From the NCBI GenBank assembly GCA_000992695.1, contig LBUS01000002.1:1-64000 (forward strand): a stretch of DNA of 64,000 bases, read 5' to 3'. The position numbers and the translations under genes are program-made. The stretch is from Candidatus Peregrinibacteria bacterium GW2011_GWF2_38_29. GTDB lineage: Bacteria > Patescibacteriota > Gracilibacteria > UBA1369 > UBA12463. How positions within the stretch are numbered: position 1 is the stretch's first letter; every line of letters starts with the position of its first letter. The notes under the pieces are model-generated. The model made no database searches and was not told where the DNA came from. It saw only the letters and a list, made by a program, of their open reading frames with translations. This document shows, piece after piece, positions 58,682 through 64,000 of the stretch.

Positions 58682-59011
58682 TCAGTTCACCAATTCTTCC
58701 AGCAATTTTCTCATTACTTCAAATTGTTGTTCGGTTTTTTCGGACAAACTTGCTGAGTTTGTGTTGGCGCTTGTATTTGTAACCGCGTTTTGCGCGTTTA
58801 AATTTTGGATGTCTTCGTTTTCATTCATTTCTGCTTCCGCGAGTTCGTTTTGAGTGCGAGCCGTGAGATATATATCTGAACCAAGGGGAGTGTTCTCAGG
58901 CAAGTCGATAATAGGCCAGAGCATGTAGCCGATTTTTTCGTCTTCATGCTTGAGTAGCGTATATTTTTCCTCAAAACGAATTACGCGAAATTTGATTCCT
59001 GATTTATCCAA
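58682..59011 (-). CDS. hypothetical protein, 109 aa
   Basis: 109 residues, soluble. The first 50 are charged and strand-like ([20 protein letters not shown]); the rest is Asn/Ala-rich and low in complexity ([20 protein letters not shown]) before a closing helix ([16 protein letters not shown]). Family unknown. It follows hppA on the same strand with an 8-bp overlap, so the two genes are translationally coupled. It could help regulate or assemble the pyrophosphatase, which is inference. Confidence 0.6.
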   Translation of the reverse strand: MDKSGIKFRVIRFEEKYTLLKHEDEKIGYMLWPIIDLPENTPLGSDIYLTARTQNELAEAEMNENEDIQNLNAQNAVTNTSANTNSASLSEKTEQQFEVMRKLLEELVN

Positions 59012-61082
59012 ATATTTTTATTGTTACGATCGCTTGAACGATGATGAGTGCGATTGTATTTATAACTTTAATAAGTGAGTTTAACGCTGGGCCTGCTGTG
59101 TCCTTGAATGGATCGCCGACTGTGTCGCCAACAACTGCAGCTTTGTGTGTTTCCGAGCCTTTGCCGCCGAATTTACCGTCTTCAATTAATTTTTTGGCAT
59201 TGTCCCAAGCTGCACCGCCTGTGCACATAAATAAAGCGAGTAAAAGTCCAACGACGATCAAACCAATAAGAAGTCCACCAAGTGCTTTTGGCCCAAGGAA
59301 AACTCCAACAACGATTGGTGACAAGATTGCGATTAAAGCAGGGAGCAACATTTCTTTAAGAGCCGCTTTTGTGACAATATCAACACATCTTCCATATAAA
59401 GGAGTTGCTTTGCCTGTCATGATTCCTTTGATTTGTTTAAACTGTGTGCGAACTTCTTTTACGATTGCGTAAGCCGCTTTACCAACTGATTTCATGCATA
59501 ATGCTGAGAAAACGAAAGGCAAAAGTCCACCAAGGAAAAGTCCGATTAAAACTTTGTAGTCGCTGATATCAAACGTGAAATCCGTTGTGTATCTTGCGAG
59601 TTCTTCTTTATATGCTTGGAAAAGTACAAGAGCTGCGAGAGCTGCTGATGAGATGGCATAACCTTTTGTGACAGCTTTTGTTGTGTTTCCGACAGCATCA
59701 AGAGCGTTTGTGATATTTCTGATTGCCGGAGGCATTTTTGCCATTTCCGCGATGCCACCTGCGTTGTCTGTGATTGGGCCATATGAATCAGTTGCAATAA
59801 CAAGTCCTGTTGTGGAAAGCATTGCGACAGCTGCGATTGCGATGCCATAAATTCCACTTCCAACAGCAGGAGATCTTTCACCAAAGAAATATGCCAAATA
59901 GATCGCTACGCAAATTAATATAACAGGCATAAGTGTGCTTTTCATACCAACCGCCAGACCTGCAATAAGATTTGTTCCCGTTCCTGTTTTTGATGCTTCT
60001 GCGATGCTTTTAACAGGGCCGTATTTTTTTGAAGTGTAGTAATCTGTGATGATGTTGATGAATAAAGTAACAAAAAGACCAACTAGAGATGCAAAGAAAA
60101 TCCAGATGTCGCCGATCAAATATTTTGTTGCGAAATAGAAGCCAACAACTGAAATGAGGCCTGTTATGATCATGCCTTTATACATGGCGCCCATAATATC
60201 TTTTTTCTTGCCGAGCCTGACAAACATTGAGCCGATGATAGATGCGATAACCGCAACAACTCCAAGTAAAATTGGATATTCGATGCCGTTTGTTCCAAGT
60301 GTGTTTGTAAGTGTTGATGCTGCCAAAATCATGGCCGCGATAAGTGTGACTGCGTATGTTTCAAAAAGGTCAGCGCCCATGCCTGCACAGTCTCCAACGT
60401 TATCTCCAACGTTATCTGCAATAACTGCGGGGTTTCTTGGATCATCTTCCGGAATATTTTTTTCAACTTTTCCAACCAGGTCCGCTCCAACGTCTGCGGC
60501 TTTTGTATAAATACCGCCGCCAACTCTTGCGAATAAAGAAATTAAAGATGCGCCAAATCCGAATCCGATTAAGATGTTTGCCGCAGGGCCTGCCGGAATA
60601 TTCATCAAATCCGTGAGTATAAAATATCCACCGCTAACTCCAAGAAGAGCGAGGCCAACGACAAACATGCCCGTGATTGTTCCTCCTCTAAAAGCCATAT
60701 TTAAAGCTGCGTGTAATCCTGATCTTGCCGCTTCTGCTGTTCTGACGTTTGCTCTAACTGAAACATTCATTCCGATATAGCCTGCAAATCCGGAGAAAAA
60801 TGCACCAATTAAAAAGCCGATGCCCATCAAAAATCCAATATTATATTTACCGGGTTGAATTGCGAAATTAATAATCAAGAAAATTATGATTGCGAAAACT
60901 GCCATCGTGAGTGATTGTCGGTTAAGGTAAGCGCTTGCGCCTTCCTGAATGGATTTTGCAATGCGCTTCATTGTGTCATTTCCTTTTGGGTGAACCATGA
61001 CCCAAACGGTTAAAATGATCGCGTATAAAATTGCTACTCCTGCGGTGATCATTCCTAGGAGTGGGATTGAGAGGGTTTCCAT
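59004..61082 (-). CDS. hppA: membrane-bound proton-translocating pyrophosphatase
   Basis: 692 residues with about 16 membrane helices. The hydrolytic site has [36 protein letters not shown] and [15 protein letters not shown], and near the end [15 protein letters not shown] and [20 protein letters not shown]. It couples PPi hydrolysis to H+ (or Na+) export. The segment [13 protein letters not shown] has Lys where K+-dependent enzymes have Ala, which points to the K+-independent, H+-pumping group. It lets a fermentative or epibiotic cell keep a proton gradient. The small gene at 58682 is coupled to it. Confidence 0.95.
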   Translation of the reverse strand: METLSIPLLGMITAGVAILYAIILTVWVMVHPKGNDTMKRIAKSIQEGASAYLNRQSLTMAVFAIIIFLIINFAIQPGKYNIGFLMGIGFLIGAFFSGFAGYIGMNVSVRANVRTAEAARSGLHAALNMAFRGGTITGMFVVGLALLGVSGGYFILTDLMNIPAGPAANILIGFGFGASLISLFARVGGGIYTKAADVGADLVGKVEKNIPEDDPRNPAVIADNVGDNVGDCAGMGADLFETYAVTLIAAMILAASTLTNTLGTNGIEYPILLGVVAVIASIIGSMFVRLGKKKDIMGAMYKGMIITGLISVVGFYFATKYLIGDIWIFFASLVGLFVTLFINIITDYYTSKKYGPVKSIAEASKTGTGTNLIAGLAVGMKSTLMPVILICVAIYLAYFFGERSPAVGSGIYGIAIAAVAMLSTTGLVIATDSYGPITDNAGGIAEMAKMPPAIRNITNALDAVGNTTKAVTKGYAISSAALAALVLFQAYKEELARYTTDFTFDISDYKVLIGLFLGGLLPFVFSALCMKSVGKAAYAIVKEVRTQFKQIKGIMTGKATPLYGRCVDIVTKAALKEMLLPALIAILSPIVVGVFLGPKALGGLLIGLIVVGLLLALFMCTGGAAWDNAKKLIEDGKFGGKGSETHKAAVVGDTVGDPFKDTAGPALNSLIKVINTIALIIVQAIVTIKIFG

Positions 61083-61162
61083 ACTAAAAATTGTTAATTT
61101 ATATTTGAGAAAAATGTCTTATTTATTCTAAAGGAATTTAGGAAAAATTAAATCCTATTGAG

Positions 61163-61191
61163 TTGTTTAATGGCAAGTTTTGTGGTATAAT
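61163..61191 (+). promoter_or_regulatory. sigma70-type promoter
   Basis: TTGTTT, 17-bp spacer and perfect TATAAT, 27 nt before the GTG at 61219. Confidence 0.55.
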
Positions 61192-61218
61192 TAACAGATA
61201 TATTAGAAATTAAATTAC

Positions 61219-63285
61219 GTGGCGATAAAAAAACAAAAACCAGTCGCGTCTGACGGTGCTTCCGAATCTGAAGAAAAAAAGAAGCCTGTTAAGAAGCGTG
61301 TAGCCGCAAAAAAGCCCACTAAGAAGAGGGTTTTAAAGCGTGCGCCTTCAACTTTGGAGCCAACTGCGAGTGACTCGATTGGTGAGTCGATGGCGGTGGT
61401 TTCTGAACCGGTTGTTGAATCTGTTGTCGAGCCCGTGGTTGAACCTATTTCTGAACCTACTTTTGAATCTATTTCTGAATCAGCGGTTTTTGATGAACAG
61501 CCGGCTGTTCCTGCTCAAGAGCCAATTGTTGAGGATTTTGCTGCTCAGCAAGCTCTTGCGGATGAGCCAATGATAGAACAATCTACTGAGCCTGTTGCAC
61601 CTGCTTCAGACTTTGGTGCTGATTTTGGCTCTGATTTTACTTCTAATCCTAGTACTGAGCCTGTAGCGACTCCGCCTCCTGCATTTACTTCACCTTCTGA
61701 TGATGCTGGTTTTGATTTTACGTCTCAGGAGTCTTCAGCTCCATCTGTCCCTGTTTCCGATTTTCAGCCCGAACCGCAATCTCAACCGCAATCTCAACCT
61801 CAATCTCAACCTCAATCTCAACCTGCTAATGACGATTTTGGCGCTGGATGGCAAGATTCTACTACAACCACGCCACCAGCTTCTGATCCCTCGGATTCTT
61901 CAGTTCCTTTGGCTCCATCTGATGACGTTGTGATTCCCGATTTTTCTACTGGGAAACAGGAAGAAGATAAATATGACTATGGTGCTTCTAATGTTTCTGA
62001 TTCTTCCGGCGTTCCTGGTGCGGATTTCGCGCCTTCTCCTGCCGTTGATCAGCCTGGATTTTCCGAGGCTGTGCCTTTTTCAGATGAACCTATTGAATCA
62101 ACCCCCGTAGAAGAAAAGCCAACTGAACAAAAAGTTTTGTCTGAAGATAGATTTATGGATTTAAGCGGAGGAGATTCGTTGGAAGAGGACCTTAATGATA
62201 AAAGCGAATTTTTAGGCGAAGTAAAAAGCTCTTTAATTGGTACTTTTAGATTTAAAAAAGCATTTGGCTGTGTTGCCGTAGCTTTGATTTTGATAGGAAT
62301 TGGATTTTATTTATTTTATGGGAAGGTTAACTTTTTGTTTAATACATGGGATAAAGTTACTTCACTTGTTAAAAAAACCGAGACCGTTGTTACGCAGAAT
62401 GTTGATAGTGCGAATAAGGTGATTAAAGATATTCAGACTAAAGTTGAAAATAAGAATGTAAAGACTCAGCCGGTTTCATCTCAAGAAAGTTTTATTAAAG
62501 AAATTATTAATTTATCTTATCAAATTGGCGAATCTTATGAGTTCGTACACGGAGGTGCGTTAACTTCATTTCTTGAGACTGCTTATTTGACTGGAGTTTT
62601 GCCTGGTAAAAAATCGGGAATTAATACAGGTCTTGCTCTGGCTTTTAGAGTTGGTTTTACGAAATCAATTCTTGAAGATAATGTTTTTAAAAAGTATGTT
62701 CGTGTTTTTGGTGAGCTGAAAAACGCTTACGCAACCGATATTTATAATATTTTGAATAATTCAACAAATAGAACCGAATCTCTCAATTCCGAACTTGCGA
62801 TTCTTGAAGATGCCTATAAGCGTGGAAAAGAGCAGAGTGATTTAATTTTGAAAGAAATGGCTCAATTAAAAGCTGATGCAAAGGTTGTTGATGCTGAAAA
62901 ATCTAAAATGGAAAAGGCATTTTTTGAAGATTTGAAAGCCGCAAAGCCCGATGATAGTTTTGATAAATTAACCTCTTTTACGCTTTTAACTCAAAAGAAA
63001 GGGGAGATTTCCGTCAGACACAATGCGCTCAAAGCTCTTGATGGTTATTATAAAATAGTTCTTAAACGCGTTGGTATAAGAATCGACGATATAAAGAAAA
63101 ATAAAGATGCTTTGATTCAAGGCGTTAGAGTTTATGAAGTTCCAGGTTCAAATGTTGATGTGATAATCAAAAATGGTACAACCGGCACTAAATCTAATCT
63201 TATTGATTCTTCATTAGATGGTGCAGATGGCGTAGTCCCTGGTGCTGATAATTGGAATATTCCAAAAATTCAATTGAATTTTTAA
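61219..63285 (+). CDS. membrane protein with long disordered acidic N-terminus
   Basis: 688 residues from a GTG (VAIKKQKPVASDG). About 1-60 is basic and Lys/Pro-rich, like a histone tail. About 65-330 is a Glu/Pro/Ser/Val-rich disordered tract including four QPQS repeats. One membrane helix (about 354-373, VAVALILIGIGFYLFYGKVN) separates it from an outer part (about 375-688) of long helices (ELAILEDAYKRGKEQSDLIL) and a Gly/Asn/Asp-rich C-terminus. The layout (cytosolic disordered tail, one helix, extracellular coiled coil) suggests an envelope scaffold. Family unknown. Confidence 0.65.
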   Translation: MAIKKQKPVASDGASESEEKKKPVKKRVAAKKPTKKRVLKRAPSTLEPTASDSIGESMAVVSEPVVESVVEPVVEPISEPTFESISESAVFDEQPAVPAQEPIVEDFAAQQALADEPMIEQSTEPVAPASDFGADFGSDFTSNPSTEPVATPPPAFTSPSDDAGFDFTSQESSAPSVPVSDFQPEPQSQPQSQPQSQPQSQPANDDFGAGWQDSTTTTPPASDPSDSSVPLAPSDDVVIPDFSTGKQEEDKYDYGASNVSDSSGVPGADFAPSPAVDQPGFSEAVPFSDEPIESTPVEEKPTEQKVLSEDRFMDLSGGDSLEEDLNDKSEFLGEVKSSLIGTFRFKKAFGCVAVALILIGIGFYLFYGKVNFLFNTWDKVTSLVKKTETVVTQNVDSANKVIKDIQTKVENKNVKTQPVSSQESFIKEIINLSYQIGESYEFVHGGALTSFLETAYLTGVLPGKKSGINTGLALAFRVGFTKSILEDNVFKKYVRVFGELKNAYATDIYNILNNSTNRTESLNSELAILEDAYKRGKEQSDLILKEMAQLKADAKVVDAEKSKMEKAFFEDLKAAKPDDSFDKLTSFTLLTQKKGEISVRHNALKALDGYYKIVLKRVGIRIDDIKKNKDALIQGVRVYEVPGSNVDVIIKNGTTGTKSNLIDSSLDGADGVVPGADNWNIPKIQLNF
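61774..61821 (+). repeat. 12-bp coding minisatellite (QPQS)
   Basis: Four tandem copies of CCGCAATCTCAA or CCTCAATCTCAA, encoding PQSQ units in the disordered N-terminal region of the surrounding gene. Confidence 0.8.
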
Positions 63286-63324
63286 TTTAGTTTCCTTATA
63301 TTTTGTTTAGCTTAACAGATTTTT

Positions 63325-64000
63325 GTGGCAAAGCTAAAAAATTTTATAGATAAGGTCAAAAAAACTAATCCTTCTGCGGATGTGCTTAAACTGGAGGCGG
63401 TTTATGATTTTATAATGAATCTTTCCGATAGTGAGCCTGATTTGTCCGTTGCGGAAGAGGTTTTGAAATTAAAGCCCGATTTAAGCTCTGTTATTGCCGC
63501 AATGCTTTATCCTGTTATTGAAAAAATTGATCATGAAAGTAAAAAGATAACAGATCTTGTTGATCCTGATTCTGTGAAGCTTTTGTCTTATGTTAAAAGA
63601 TTAAAAGGTATTTCTTATAACGTTGAAGTTACTGATCCGGAAACCATACGCGCTATGTTTATTGCTATGGCAAAAGATTTGAGAGTTATTTTGATTATGC
63701 TTTGTAGTATGGTTGTTATATCTTCCAAGCTTGGTGAGTTGGACGAGGCCGAGTGTGATAAGTTTGCTTTTCGAGCTATGAATATTTTTGTTCCAATTGC
63801 CGCAAGACTTGGTATCTATGAGATAAAGCATAGGTTGGAAGATAATGCTTTTAAATATATAAATACCGAGCAATTTAAAATCATTTCCGATCAATTAAAG
63901 AAATTTGGGCAAAAGAAAGCGGGATATATTAAAGAGATAAGGAATATTCTTACAGAATTTTTAAAAGAAAATGATATAGAAGGTTTTGTTGATGGCAGAA
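63325..64000 (+). CDS. rel: RelA/SpoT-type ppGpp synthetase, 5' part, degenerate HD domain
   Basis: Not in the ORF track because it runs off the window. The frame opens at GTG 63325 (VAKLKNFIDKVKKTNPSADV) after an in-frame stop, and 225 codons are visible. MFIAMAKDLRVILIMLCSMV and MNIFVPIAARLGIYEIKHRL plus LEDNAFKYI are unmistakable RelA/SpoT HD-region landmarks. The hydrolase HD residues are missing: AAMLYPVIEK replaces ALLHDVVED, and LCSMVVISSK replaces LADRLHNM. The product should make (p)ppGpp without hydrolysing it. The synthetase domain lies beyond the window edge. Confidence 0.85.
   Translation, partial: MAKLKNFIDKVKKTNPSADVLKLEAVYDFIMNLSDSEPDLSVAEEVLKLKPDLSSVIAAMLYPVIEKIDHESKKITDLVDPDSVKLLSYVKRLKGISYNVEVTDPETIRAMFIAMAKDLRVILIMLCSMVVISSKLGELDEAECDKFAFRAMNIFVPIAARLGIYEIKHRLEDNAFKYINTEQFKIISDQLKKFGQKKAGYIKEIRNILTEFLKENDIEGFVDGR

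Noticed and set aside
61340-61933. ORFs 61340..61573 and 61700..61933 within the disordered protein gene
   Set aside because: Out-of-frame shadows of a low-complexity coding region.

Overview
The window looks like part of a small-genome Patescibacteria (CPR) chromosome; a Peregrinibacteria/Gracilibacteria-type lineage is possible, but the sequence alone does not settle it. The DNA is AT-rich and genes are tightly packed on both strands. Genes end on TAA, TAG and TGA with no sign that UGA is read as glycine, so the standard bacterial code (table 11) applies. Almost no start codon is preceded by a Shine-Dalgarno sequence. Leaders are A/T-rich, and several genes place a -10 box only 6-8 nt before ATG, which suggests leaderless mRNAs. 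Very Cys-rich repeat proteins, DUF5667 anti-sigma factors and many lineage-specific hypothetical proteins also fit CPR.

Layout. 0-5.4 kb: a hypothetical gene, a SIMPL protein, a large Cys-rich protein, an ECF sigma/DUF5667 pair and a DUF2156 protein. 5.4-13 kb: an accessory block with a paralogous hypothetical pair, a second Cys-rich protein, two helical proteins (one with an internal duplication), a fossil Cys-rich gene tail, a ParB-like protein and a sigma-region-4-like protein. 13-21.5 kb: a FeoB membrane domain without GTPase domain, a cold-shock protein, a secreted repeat protein, a TauE/SafE permease, a tRNA-Asn gene split by a group I intron, an RNA methylase, ssb, a second sigma-region-4 relative and gmk. 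21.5-27.8 kb: a tRNA-Gln gene with an upstream copy of its 5' end, followed by a metal/redox island (ECF sigma, membrane partner, DUF5320, DUF134, YibE/F, glutaredoxin-CcdA fusion, Fur-family regulator, ZIP transporter). 27.8-42 kb: ABC-F, DedA, engB, purU, a HI0933-type flavoprotein, a kinase-dCMP deaminase fusion, an aminotransferase with a long N-terminal extension, an AI-2E-family permease and a lamin-tail/PKD surface protein. 42-64 kb: core genes rny, groES-groEL under CIRCE, yqeY, pyrH-frr-rseP, dnaA, mltG, ybaB, rplY and hppA, ending in a truncated rel.

How genes work together. Two ECF sigma factors each have a co-translated putative membrane partner. The Fur-family gene and the ZIP gene, behind a 12-3-12 inverted repeat, look like a self-regulated zinc or iron uptake unit. 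pyrH, frr and rseP form the usual translation/envelope cluster. Strong sigma70-type promoters (TTGACA/TATAAT-like, 16-18 bp spacing) mostly stand before lineage-specific genes.

Non-coding structure is rich: a group I intron, a promoter-plus-terminator unit of about 175 nt opposite gmk, a candidate structured RNA near 21.8 kb, a 157-bp MITE-like inverted-repeat element upstream of rny, two families of short intergenic repeats, and a run of micro-hairpins after rplY. No CRISPR array, rRNA gene, complete insertion sequence or phage gene was seen.
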